A DNA stretch of 64,000 nt from Megalonaias nervosa (taxonomy: Eukaryota > Mollusca > Bivalvia > Unionida > Unionidae), in contig JAECUM010001922.1 in assembly GCA_016617855.1 (NCBI GenBank), positions 41,403 through 105,402 on the forward strand. The letters run 5' to 3'. The translations under genes and the position numbers were made by a program. This document shows positions 46,615-57,815 of this stretch, in pieces (position 1 is the first letter of the stretch; each line of letters starts with the position of its first letter). The notes beneath the pieces were generated by a model, which did not search any database, was not told the origin of the DNA, and saw only the letters and a program-made list of their open reading frames with translations.

Positions 46615-46905
46615 GCATGTACATGTAGAAAATGTAAGTGTTGCTAAGGCAAAACTATAAAATAATTATCTGGGCATGTACATGTAGACAACGTAAGTAT
46701 TCCTAAAGCAAAACTACTAAATAATTACCTGTGCATGAACACGTAGAAAACCTAAGTGTCCCTACTAAATAATTACCTGGGCATGTACATGTAGAAAACG
46801 AGAAAGCTTATATGTACCTAAAGCAAAACTACACAATAATTATCTGGTCATGTGCATGTAGAAAATGTACGTGTATCTAAAGCAAAGTTACACAATAATC
46901 TACTG
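46615..46905. repeat. Tandem repeat of about 62-70 bp, five copies
   Basis: Units carry GGGCATGTACATGTAGAAAA, TAAAGCAAAACTA and AATAATTATCTG. Confidence 0.88.
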
Positions 46906-47029
46906 AGATTATTTTATATTATAGGGAAAACATCGTTAAGCCTCATCATCAGATAGGGCAAAAGAAAAAAGATCTATTAGTCTAAATATGTTTTTCTGAG
47001 TTATTTTAAGCATTTTCTCAAGAAATCTC

Positions 47030-47150
47030 TTATAATGCCCTGCATATCATTCAAGATATTTCTTATATATGCCTTGTGTATCACTCAAGATCTTTCTTAT
47101 ATATGTCCTGTATATCAGTCAAGATATTTCTTTTATATGCCCTGTATTAG
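47030..47150. repeat. 39-bp tandem repeat, three copies
   Basis: TATATGCCCTGTATATCA followed by TCAAGATATTTCTTA repeats three times with small changes. Confidence 0.85.
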
Positions 47151-47559
47151 CACACAATTACATTAGAGCTGAAGGTTTGTAACTTGAATTGTGATTTTTC
47201 TAAGCGTAAACACCATACAACGCAGGCTTGACTCCATGTTAAGTGTGTATAATCAAACAAACTTATTATCCGAGTAAAACAATCTTTGCGGCAGTCGACC
47301 TGTCATAATGATAATTACTAGCTGAGACAACCTACAGACACAGGCCCAGTCAACAAACAAAAAAATGGGGGGGGGGGCAGGGCACATGGCTCGGGCATCA
47401 ATCCCTAATGGGCCACGGTTTTTACCAGTTATTTTTTTTTTTGATCTCTTAAATACTCTCGTTGTGTACTTAGTTGTGTTTTAAATCTTTATATAGTAAA
47501 TTATATGGACGTATTTTGGCATTCGACTAATTTCTAAATTCCAATATAACCAGGGCATA
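47151..47559. other. Non-coding stretch with G-rich run
   Basis: No gene seen. A run of G lies at about 47366-47378. Confidence 0.4.
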
Positions 47560-47735
47560 GAGGCCATCAAACTTTCGAAGTGTCCCGTGTACAATATCGT
47601 TTTCAAACTGGACATGAAGAAAACATTTGGTGTACAATATCGTTCTGAAACTGGACATGAAAAAAACATTTGGTGTACAATATCGTTTTCAAACTGGACA
47701 TGAAGAAAACATTGTCTGTACCATATAGTTTTCAA
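47560..47735. repeat. 49-bp tandem repeat, about 3.5 copies
   Basis: The unit holds ACAATATCGTTTTCAAACTG and GACATGAAGAAAACATT. Confidence 0.9.
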
Positions 47736-48633
47736 TCTGGAAATGAAGCTACACGATAATATTTTATTGGCTCTTTACGAAATTGTATCTTAGGAAAACA
47801 GAGAAAAAAATTAAAACACTCATTATGTAGAATGCATGTAGAATATGATGACATAAGATAATTCAATGTTCAAAATCAGCTTGAGTGGGTGTATTTGTCA
47901 TTCACTACGTACTGTCGTACTGCTGTTCACAGCAAGTTTTGAAACAACAGTTGAATGCACTTTATACCGTATGTTTCAAGTAGTGGTAATAACTTTAATA
48001 CTTTTACATCTGAATATAAATAGGCGAGCTGGTGCATTAGCACAGCTTCGCAGAAAATGATAGATACCAAGCTAAATGAGGATATATTTTTGTTGACTAA
48101 AAGATTTATTTTTCACCGCTTTAGTGTCCAATGGCACACATGATGAATCTGTTTTGGAATGGTAATTATGTTCTCGGCCCAGCGACTTTTATTACGTGAG
48201 AAGACCATGTGACATATACTGTCGTTTAACAGTGCCTATAATAGTGCAAAGTTGTCAAAAGGATGTGTGGAATCCCATAACTCTGTTCCACCTTCGTACA
48301 CTCTGTTATGACATACTTGAACGTAGGATATCAGTTTTACATTCAATATCGTCAATGAAATCGCTCAAGAACTAACTTTAAAAGACATGGATATATTATT
48401 TAAAATGAAATACAATTCTCCTTGACAACGTCATTTGCAGTGTTTAAAAGGCAATACACAACAATTAAAATACACGAACTTTGATGCTCTTTAGTACTTC
48501 ATGCCACGTGCCAATTGTCTTTCATTCATTGAAGATTATTGTAAATTAAGTGCAATAGCTGAAAATGTCAACTTTTGTCAAAAGCAGTTATTTTTAATAA
48601 ATGAAAATGGTGTAAATTTCAAGACGCAATTCC
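47736..48633. other. Non-coding stretch, nothing recognised
   Basis: AT-rich; short open frames only, none with coding character or a known motif. Confidence 0.4.
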
Positions 48634-49217
48634 AAATACACTTTATGGATGTCCAATGATATGTAGTAAAATAGGTTAGAAAAACGGATTCAGTCTACCA
48701 TAACTGCATTTAATTATCTCCCTTGGTTCCATGCTCAGTTCATGCAGGCCAAACGATTAAAGTTTTGTAGACCTAAACTATATTTCATATTCTGAAAACC
48801 TAGTGTGGCTATTACAGGTCGCAAGGATGCGAACAAAGTCACGATATTACAAATACACTTTATAGATGTCCAATGATATGTAGTAAAATAGGTTAGAAAA
48901 ACGGATTCAGTCTACCATAACTGCTTTTAATTATCTCCCTTGGTTCCATGCTCAATTCATGCAGGCCAAACGATCAAAGTTTTGTAGACCTAAACTATAT
49001 TTCATATTCTGAAAACCTAGTGTTGCTGTTACAGGTCGCAAGGATGCGAACAAAGTCACGACATTACAAATACACTTTATAGATGTCCAATGATATGTAG
49101 TGAAATAGGTTAGAAAAACGGATTCAGTTTACCATAACTGCATTTAATTATCTCCCTTGGTTCCGAGCTCAGTTTTGTGGCTGTTACAGGTCGCAAGGAT
49201 GCGAACAAAGTCACGAA
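48634..49217. repeat. 217-bp tandem repeat, about 2.7 copies
   Basis: AAATACACTTTATxGATGTCC begins units at 48634, 48851 and 49068. The first two are almost identical over their full length. The third has a deletion of about 65 bp in its second half and ends with GGTCGCAAGGATGCG and the next bases. Confidence 0.95.
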
Positions 49218-50150
49218 TTTACCAATCCCATGCGATATTGAAAAAAAAAGAGGGGAATTTTAAAAAAAAAGGTCAAGAATGCTTTGGGTCTAGTTAAGTT
49301 CCTCTTGAATTATAGAGGCCCTTCTGTGATTGACTTCTCTACCATGCATGAACTTTAAGGCATCATGGAGTGCAAAAACTGATAAGATAATTACCATGAC
49401 AATAAATATCAAAATCAGTAAGCAAAGTCATATTACAAAAGTGTTGATCATAAAAATATGTAGCATTCATGCGAAATCAGTCCAGCATCATCGTATTAAA
49501 AAAAAAACGAATTATTACAGTACAATTTTATCGAAGTAAAATTGTTTTTTAATACAACCTGCAAGATTACTCATCTGCGCAGGAAATCAACGGCCAAACT
49601 ATGTTCGTCTACAGTATGTTTCGAACCTGAGACTGTATTTATTAACATGACCTTGCAGTGACTATATTTATATAAATCTTACCTTTTAAAGTGACATATG
49701 GATAACTTATTGCGATAAGGAAAGTATGAACCAGTTTAAAGCAAAACAAGTGTAATTAGAGTTTGGATATTTGTAATTCTCCGACTTCAAAATTATCTAA
49801 TGGTTTCAGCCACATTTCTTTAGGGGTCCAGACAAATGAAAGCTTAACAATATAAGACAATGATTCAGCATTTCAGACTACTTAGTGGGAAATAATAAAA
49901 AGGTACACGTGTCAATTAAAATGGAAGCATTAAATAAAGAGCTTCGTTGCTTTTACCACATCCCCTACATGTGTTTTAATATTAATCAATGCACTATCTG
50001 AACAGACATCTAGTGACACTCTTTATTCTAACCTCGTAGACTGAATACTCAGATTCACAACCACCTTCCCGAAATAACTTGGAGAGTTTCAATTTTGGCA
50101 ACTTTCATTGACCTTGACATTAACTTCTTATTCCTGTTAATTTCTGAATT
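49218..50150. other. Non-coding stretch, nothing recognised
   Basis: AT-rich. A donor-like GTAAGATT on the minus strand near 49683 follows about 16 open codons without a start, which is too weak to call. Confidence 0.4.
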
Positions 50151-50163
50151 TCAGGGTACTTTT

Positions 50164-50166
<3 letters not shown>

Positions 50167-50206
<40 letters not shown>

Positions 50207-50486
50207 TTTGGATTTTTAAAGTACCTTTAAATCATTTTCAGTCTTATCGCTACGATGTCTGCAGTATGGCAGTTTATGGTGATGTCTAGTTCTGGGGCAT
50301 CATGCGGCATACATGTAGCATCATGTCCCACTCAGTCACATTATCCTGACACCAGTCCGACCAGTCCTAACACTAAACTCTCAATGCTAAGTGCTAAGCG
50401 AGGCAGCTGCTAGTACCATTTTTATAAGTCGAAGCCGCGACCTCTCGCATCCGAGGCGGACGCTCTAACCGCTTAGGCCACCAGTA
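50167..50486 (-). repeat. tRNA-derived SINE family 2, copy c, with (CA)n tail
   Basis: A minus-strand copy. The head at 50486-50410 contains GGCCTAAGCGGTTAGAGCG-like sequence and CCTCGGATGCGAGAGG. The body matches copies a and b. The tail CCAAATCACACAC continues into the long (GT)n at 50167-50204. Confidence 0.88.
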
Positions 50487-51079
50487 CGGTCAAAGTACTT
50501 TGACCAATAAGCTATAATTTTCAGTTCAGAGTCGCTTGCACTTATCAAATCTTTGTATTTCGACACAAAATTAGGGTCAACGAATCACAGGTCTGGTCAG
50601 TTGTACTTTTCACAATCAGAACTTTATTTTTGGAGGTATTCCCCTCGTCCCCACCCCCACTTCCAGAAACTAATTGATCTTCTTTTAGGCTTAAATTACA
50701 TTTGTGCCGAGAATTCATAGAGAAATAAATATAAATTGTGAAGGGTGCCCCCACTGTGAGGATTTGGTTGTGGGGGATTGGGGTGGGGTGCTTCCAATAT
50801 TATAAGTAAACTATTGTAGAAGTCCCCCCAGGCTCGATTTTGGTTGGAAGTTAAATTAGTGAAAGATAGATGTACAGCTCCGAGCTCCCAGTCAGCGATG
50901 CCGACGGTTAAATGGTTAAATATACAAAAAGGGTGAAATTCAATGAATAATAATTTAATAACAATTCAATGGTCAAATGACTCAAATTTCCCAAGTACAT
51001 TCCTTCCGCTCGACCCTTTAATAGCCTATTGCATCACTTGATTAGTGTGAGACAGATTTCCACCTGTCCTTGTATTCTA
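50487..51079. other. Non-coding stretch, nothing recognised
   Basis: Contains a G/T-rich patch near 50.76 kb but no supported gene. Confidence 0.4.
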
Positions 51080-51335
51080 CTCATCTGTGTATTCTTCTCT
51101 CCTACTTCTCCCAATTGCTTCTGCTCTTCCTCCCCGATTTTCTCCAAATTTCTTCTCCTCCTCCTCGACTTCTCTATACTCTTTCTCCTACTCCTCGACT
51201 TCTCTATACTCCTTCTACTCCTCCTCCACTTTCTCCTCCAGACTCCTTTCCTCCTCCTCCACCTTCTATCCATCTTCTCTCCACCGACTAGACTTTTGTC
51301 GACTCCGACTTTTCTTCTAGTCTCACTTCCGTCTC
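51080..51335. repeat. Pyrimidine-rich minisatellite
   Basis: A strand-biased CTCCTCC/CTTCT-rich tract with GACTTCTCTATACTC repeated. It generates several Ser/Leu/Pro-rich open frames in different registers, none of which is a gene. Confidence 0.85.
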
Positions 51336-52689
51336 CCCTCTTGGAGACTCAGGACTCAACTGAACCGGAAGTTCTGTCCCCCAAAAAAGCTTCCTTTTCG
51401 AAGCTTTTCTTCCGTTAGAATCTGTTCTAAGTTTTACCGCCAATTACGAGTGGTTTCTCGGAGTAACCCTATTTGCTCAGAAATGTTCCCAGGAGAAACT
51501 AACTTTCTGCTTACGAGTTACGCAGTTATAATTCGGATCTAAACTGCAGTCACATCCTCTATATCAGTTCCGATTGGATGTCGCTGTGACCCGATCCAAT
51601 CAACTTAGCGGACAATGTTCTTTCCTTGTCTGTCCACGTGGGGACGGATGAGAACACGTCCCGTTCACTCCGCGGGCTTCCTTTGATCCTAACCTAACCT
51701 CTTAACACTTAGGTGTGAATACTACAAGCCTTTGTCCAGTTGGCACTATCTATCGCCTGGCTGGCGGGACACGGTAACTTTGCGTAAGGGATTAACACTA
51801 GCCCGCGGCAATGTTTAGACATCAAACACTTGGCTTGCTTATACATGACTTAATACCTGGGCTTAGCAAACGTGACATAAACGTGGACCAACGTGGCACT
51901 AAGCATTGATAATAAGCAAGTCTTTACTTTTGAGGTGTATATTAACGTCATGCAGTCTGTATGGGTGTCGGAAAATGCGATTTTAATGATTAGCTAGTTT
52001 ATGACATTCGAAAAGTACGGGGGGACATCCATTTTAGATTTTGCATCGCACAAAATGTCTTTGAGCCCCTGAAATTGAGATAATGGAGTTTGTATTTTGA
52101 CCCGCATGCCACCTGTCATCTTTACCAACAAATGGCAGTATCATCATCACTGTCATCGTCATATAATGCTTTACTAAAATTGCATCACATTATTACAAAA
52201 GAAAAACAACAGGTGTTCTGAAAGGTACGTCGCGGGCTAGGACGATTGCCAATGGAATAATAAACTGTATAAAATGTCAATGGTACAATAAACTGTATAA
52301 AACCTCAGTCTACTGAGCCATGATTCAAATACTGGCGATGCATGACAAGCACGTGTTTAGATACATTAACTGACGTCGATACGACACATAGCGGTGCATC
52401 TCATACACGCGTGAATAAAGAAAGACAGTTAAATGTGTAAATTATTATTGGTTAGAATTTAGGGTGTGTCTAAATTTAATCAGCGGATGAGCGTATTTGC
52501 ATACGCGATGAGGTCTCCAAAGAAAACAAGTTATAACTCAAAAGGTCGAAACAGTACAGTATGTCCCCATGCACATAAATGCCAGGGTCAAGTTACGAGA
52601 CATCCCAGATTCATGAACTGTCAAACATTTTAAATTTTCGTTTCCCGTTAATTTGAAATATCGGTGACTCTATCAAAACGAGATAAAAT

Positions 52690-52694
<5 letters not shown>
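51336..52694. other. Less AT-rich, CpG-bearing region without a recognised gene
   Basis: From about 51.3 to 51.9 kb the sequence is clearly less AT-rich than its surroundings, with many CpG dinucleotides. It could be a promoter, a solo LTR or another element. No ORF or paired terminal repeat was found. The rest (51.9-52.7 kb) is ordinary AT-rich DNA. Confidence 0.35.

Positions 52695-52742
<48 letters not shown>
52695..52742. repeat. (TC)n microsatellite
   Basis: An uninterrupted CT dinucleotide run. Confidence 0.96.
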
Positions 52743-52745
<3 letters not shown>

Positions 52746-53834
52746 AAATATATTAACAATGACATACATGTGCTGGTACTGATCTCGCATGCATCAATTT
52801 AAAAAGATTGAAAATTTAATTTCCACCTTATAAACAAGAGAACCTCAATATTAAACACAATCGTTGAAAATAGAAATGATGATAAAATTATAAAATACAT
52901 TACAGCTGTTAGTTTTCAATGTGTATGACTACGATACTAAAATATTTAAGAACATGATTTGCACAAAACTTTCACTACAGGTGGAGATCATCCGTCTTTT
53001 TGTTACCTATCTTGTTGAAAGATCTTTGATCATAGACACTTAACTTTCATTTTCAAGGGTGAAGCCGAAAAGATTAGAAGGTGGAAAAATTGGAATAGTT
53101 GGTTGAAAGTTGTCTTGATTTTGTTTCGGAAGTGTGCAATGTATATTGTATGACAGCGGATTTCTCGTAAGATCTATTTTGGTTTTAACATTCTGCAAAC
53201 CCACGGTTATAAAATAAATCAGTACCTCGAACGTGAAAACAGTTAGACCGTAGTGTGGATGACTCGAATGGTATGGAAAGAGAAAGGGCCCTCGATTTCA
53301 CTACAAATACCCTTTTAATCGCTCATCCAACTATTTATCTGATATCCCATTCACATGTATTGTGTAAGTAACGCTCAAGTCATATAAATATTTTTAGAGA
53401 CGGGATTAGACAGTCAGCTGGTCATTCAGTTTATTTGATGGGTAATTCGTTGCTAGGTCGGTCAGGAGACAGAATAATTGCCCTTGACACACATAGTACA
53501 AAACAATTACAAATTCCATGATGGAGTACAAATAATATATACAGGTAACGTGCAGTAAAAATATATGGAAATATATACGTAGGTTTGGACCTATGTGAGA
53601 CATATTTCAAGGTATACGTGACTAGTCATTGCTTCATGCCACATAACATGCATCGTTTACACGGCAAAAAGATAAATTTTCACCAATGGCAGCAACGATT
53701 CCTAGCAATCTGAACAAAATATCCTACGTTAATGACAGGTTATTTTTCCTTCTTATTTTATCCTCAAAGGTTTATATTTTGTTCTTTCCATACATTCCAT
53801 TATATCAATGCATTCGTCAGAAGAATGTTTGTTG
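52743..53834. other. Non-coding stretch, nothing recognised
   Basis: AT-rich, with no exon-like signal pair found on either strand. Confidence 0.4.
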
Positions 53835-54068
53835 TCGATTTAACGCCATTTTTCTATACATGATCGGCTATACATGGCGGCTAGTATATCTGTCGGAGGA
53901 AGAACCCGGGAAAACTCTGGGAAGAATCACCGACACGAGAAGCTAATAGCAAGCTTTTTTACCTACCCATTCTGGCCAAACCCGAGACTCGAACCCACGA
54001 GGACAGAGGTTAGATGTCAGTGATCTGTAAACGCGAGCGCCTCAGAGCTCTTGGTCATCTATGACCCC
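53835..54068 (-). repeat. tRNA-derived SINE family 1, copy d
   Basis: The 3' block (TTAACGCCATTTTT on plus) is at about 53840, the conserved ATGGCGGCTAG block at 53873, and the B box (revcomp of AGACTCGAACC) at about 53984-53994. The head is partly duplicated (TCAGAGCxCTTGGTCAxCTA occurs twice). Confidence 0.8.
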
Positions 54069-54899
54069 TCAGAGCCCTTGGTCACCTATGACCCCTCAGA
54101 ACAATGTAAGGGCGCACAAGTTGTATGATGCATGATTACTACCTATCCACCCACACTGGGCTATTAAGACTACATACATAAATGACAATATTTCAAAATT
54201 CCTTTCTTTGGCAGGAAATTATTGATATGGCAAATATATGTGCTACAGAGTCATTCATTGCTCCACAAGTCTTCATCTGGATAGTAATGTATGGGTTATC
54301 TGTGACGAATGAGATGTTTCAAAGGATATCAATGTCATTAAAATGTTTTACCTGCGTAATAGGTACACGTAAGTTATAAAAGGTGATTGGAGATCCAAAC
54401 TTTGATAAGTCGTTTCAATATCTGTAAGATTTCATCTGTAAGTCGTTTCAATATGTGTAAGATTTCATCTGTTTTCTTCATAATGATGTTAACCGTGTGA
54501 ACACTCTTTTAAACTTGCATTATGCATTCCGTAACACAATTTTAAAATATTTTGTCGACAATCGGTTGATTTAGATATTTTAGAGGTCAGTGAAGAAAGA
54601 ATGACTAAATTTACTGTTCTAAAACAAATTCTCAAACAATCTGCTGCGTTATAATAGGCGACCATTGGGTGGTAATACTTTCATCATTGGCAGGTAATTG
54701 CACTGCCTTGGAGATAAAATTAACTTGAAAGATACTGAGACATAATTTTCCAACATTAACATCGCACAGCCTGTTTTAGCAATATAAATTTCATTTATCT
54801 ACTAATCTAAATGCGTGTTGAAGATTTTACACTTGTAAAATGGAAAGTTGTCCTTCTTATGGGGCACTATCTTTCAACACATGGCGGATCTTACTTCTT
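54069..54899. other. Non-coding stretch, nothing recognised
   Basis: AT-rich. A 32-bp phrase with GTCGTTTCAATATxTGTAAG occurs twice near 54.41-54.46 kb. Confidence 0.4.
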
Positions 54900-55082
54900 T
54901 CTGCGTTGGTTCGAGTCTAAGATTCGGCGAATGTGGATATGTGAGAAAGCTTGCCAGTAGCTTCTCGTGGGTCGGTGGTTCTTTCCGCGGATTTCCTGGT
55001 TTCTTCCTCCACCATTAATACTGGCCGCCATGTATAGCCTATCGTGTGCTGAAAAATGGCGTTAAGCCCCACAACAACAACA
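54900..55082 (+). repeat. tRNA-derived SINE family 1, copy e (5'-truncated)
   Basis: Starts at the B box (GGTTCGAGTCT) and runs through AGCTTCTCGTGGGTCGGTGG and CTGGCCGCCATG to AAATGGCGTTAAGCCC and a (CAA)n tail. It is followed at once by copy f in the opposite orientation. Confidence 0.85.
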
Positions 55083-55085
55083 TCA

Positions 55086-55274
55086 ACACATGGCGGCCAT
55101 TGTATTTAGTGAAGTAAGAACCCTGGAGGAAGTACCGACTCAACAGAAACTACTGGCAAGTTTTCTCACATACCCAAGTTGGTCAAGCTCGAGACTCGAA
55201 CCCACACGAACATAGGTGATATGTCTGCAATCTGTAAAGGCGAGCGCCTTAGATCACTCAGCCACTCAGGTCCC
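55086..55274 (-). repeat. tRNA-derived SINE family 1, copy f
   Basis: Tail-to-tail with copy e. The GGCGGCCATTG block lies at its 3' end and the tRNA-like head ends at about 55274 (CACTCAGGTCCC on plus). Confidence 0.85.
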
Positions 55275-55894
55275 TTAAATTAATATTAAATCGACCAATA
55301 AATTAATATTGAAAAATATCAAGTTTTCATTTAAATAAATTTTATATAGTGTTAAACTCTTCCAAGAGTATGCCTGAAATAATAATCATAAATCTAACTC
55401 CATACAGTTCAATAATTTCGACTTGTAGATAGAAAGGTCATTTTGTGCATTATTATCTTAACATCAGCTAAGAGAAGAATTTGTGAGTGACATAAGTACA
55501 AGGTTCTGGCACAGATAAAAACTTATTTACCCACTGAAATTTTGCCTACACAAAATAGATAAATACAGAAAGACTTTATTTAAGGAGGTCTAAAGTTGTA
55601 TACAGTCAAAATAATTTTTTAATATATGACACTGATTAAGGTAAGAGATAATGTGTAAAATTTCTATGATCGCCCTTCGTGGGTGGCACAGTTCATGGAT
55701 ATAGACAAAATAACATTCGGGATTTTTTAAAAACTTCTTGTGGTGGAAAGAGAATATTCATTTTCTGAATCGTTTTGTACAATATGAAGAGAAATACGCA
55801 CAGGTCGAGATAAAGAAGCAGTGTATTTATTGAAATCACTCTTTCTAGTGTACTAGTCATTATCTAAAACAATTAAAATTACTGTACAGTTATG
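55275..55894. other. Non-coding stretch, nothing recognised
   Basis: AT-rich; no supported feature. Confidence 0.4.
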
Positions 55895-55899
55895 GGGGG

Positions 55900-56005
55900 A
55901 GGGGGCCGCAGTGATCCTATGCTTAGCGTGCTGGGCTTGTGACTAAATGGGTGCGGATTCAAATCCTGCCCATGCTGGGTGGGTTGCCGTTTCTTGATCT
56001 CTAAA
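55900..56005 (+). repeat. Probable third tRNA-derived SINE (head region)
   Basis: GGCCGCAGTGATCCTATGC and TTAGCGTGCTGGGCTTGTGA are followed by GGATTCAAATCCTGCCCATG, resembling a tRNA head with an eroded A box and a B box (GATTCAAATCC). The sequence does not fold as a proper tRNA with CCA-adjacent acceptor pairing, so it is taken as a SINE or tRNA pseudogene. Confidence 0.5.
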
Positions 56006-57649
56006 CATGACACGTTTTTTTACTCAGATATACTCAACACTCTGATCGGCTGAGCAAACTACTGTACTAAAGGCATTGCATACTTGACATATACAATGTA
56101 AAGAAATATTTGCGCTTTCTATTGCAGATACTAGAGTTTGTTTAACAGTAAAGAAACTGCAGTAATGTAAACTTTTTCCAATAATCACAAATTGATAAAT
56201 AATGCTGTTTCCTTAAGAAAGCAAATTCACTGCATACTGTCTTGATGACAAACTATAAAATACAATTCTAATTCAGGATGTCAGTCAAATATCTTTATCG
56301 TTGTATATCTGTTAAAAAAAAATAACCCAAAAACCACCACGTACAAAAGTATCATCTGAAAGACACACCCCCCTCCCCCGACAACAAAAGTCTGTACCAT
56401 GAACTGCCGTTGTTTTATTGCAAAACGTTTAGAGTAGATCAAAAGGCTTTTTCAAAGATACAAAATTTGGTTTTGACGTAAAGATCTGTCATGGAGTTCT
56501 ACATAAGAATGCCATATAAAATCTCGTCATTAAAGATACATCTTGAATCTAGTGACAGATTTAATGCATTTTCTATGATACTGATCTTGAGGGTGTAAAA
56601 GATAAACCTTTAAAAATGATGTATTGATGAGTGTACTTATATAAATCTTGACGATCTTTACACCAGCCAGTAAAAGATTAGACTGAAAAATGCAAATTGT
56701 CATTTGCAAGTATAGTTTCACTTCTGAGAATTTTCTATCAATCAGTCATGTCGTGTCGTCAAATATTGCCGGATCAAAGTATCAAGTGACAGGTTGAAAA
56801 TTATCCCTAAAAATTAAAAAAATATCACCTTGATGATAGATTTAAGTCGGTTATTTTTATGTCACACGATGTGTCTTATTTATGAGAAATTACAAAATAA
56901 ATTAATCAGATTGTTATCGTATGCGCAGAGGAAAATGACTGGTTCGGCGATTACAGCATCAATAGTTTTTGAGGTTGATCCCATGTTTCTGTACAATGCA
57001 GTTTGCATTAATAGGTATCGGAAGATTATTAGATGCATGCGACAAAAAAGTAGTGAGGCTAAAATTTCAGGGAGAAAAAAAGGTAAAAAAATGTATTTGC
57101 AATGATGCATGACCTAGATACAAATTTGTAGTCTAGTATTTTCGCATGAATTTTTTTTCTGTAACCGAAGCTCAAATGTGACAAATGACTTCTGCTAATA
57201 CTTGTATGCTTAAATTATTCTTGAAATAAATGAGATAAATTTAAAAAGAGGTAAAAAAAAATATTTACGCTAAAATAGATATATAAAGAAACATTGACCA
57301 TTTAGTGCTCGGTGTCCTAATTGTGCAAAAATCTTTACAGCACTATTTTTTTGTGTGGGATAAGTAGCCTCAATTTATATTCCGAATAGATTCATTGGAT
57401 TCAAGTTCGTTACATGGATGTAAAAAAAGAAGAAAAAAAGAAAGCTGTTCCAATTACATCATCACGAACTCACAATTATGTATTAAAATCACAGCAACAT
57501 TTATGCACACATGGGTGCCCGCACATAGGGGCAAGGAGGGGGGGGGGGCACTTTGCCAACCACCACCACCCCGGATTTCTTCTCTAACCATGTTTTGGCC
57601 TACAGCAATGTGACTGTTCAAGACAATAGGTTTCTTTAATTTTACTTGA
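56006..57649. other. Non-coding stretch, nothing recognised
   Basis: A plus-strand open frame of 91 codons at 56830-57105 shows no recognised motif. On the minus strand the same DNA is also open. It is not called. Confidence 0.4.
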
Positions 57650-57815
57650 CCAGGAGCCAATTACACAAACATAAGTATAGGCTTATGATATTTGATTGGT
57701 CAGTTTTAAGAGACTCTTACATTTTAGCCAATCAGATCTCTGGATTCTAAACCTAAATTTAAGTATAGACTTAAGTTTTGTTGATGAAATTCAGCCCAGG
57801 GTTAGCTGAGTTTTT
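57650..57815. repeat. Possible small foldback element
   Basis: CATAAGTATAGGCTTA and TTTGATTGG on the left face CCAATCAG and TAAGTATAGACTTAAG on the right in inverted order. The outer parts (AGGAGCCAATT and AATTCAGCCC) match weakly. No target duplication was identified. Confidence 0.4.

Noticed and set aside
51029..51418. 129-codon Leu/Ser/Phe-rich open frame
   Set aside because: It is the translation of a pyrimidine-rich tandem repeat, with other frames open over the same tract.
56830..57105. 91-codon plus-strand open frame
   Set aside because: Opposite strand is equally open and no family is recognisable; likely chance in AT-rich DNA.
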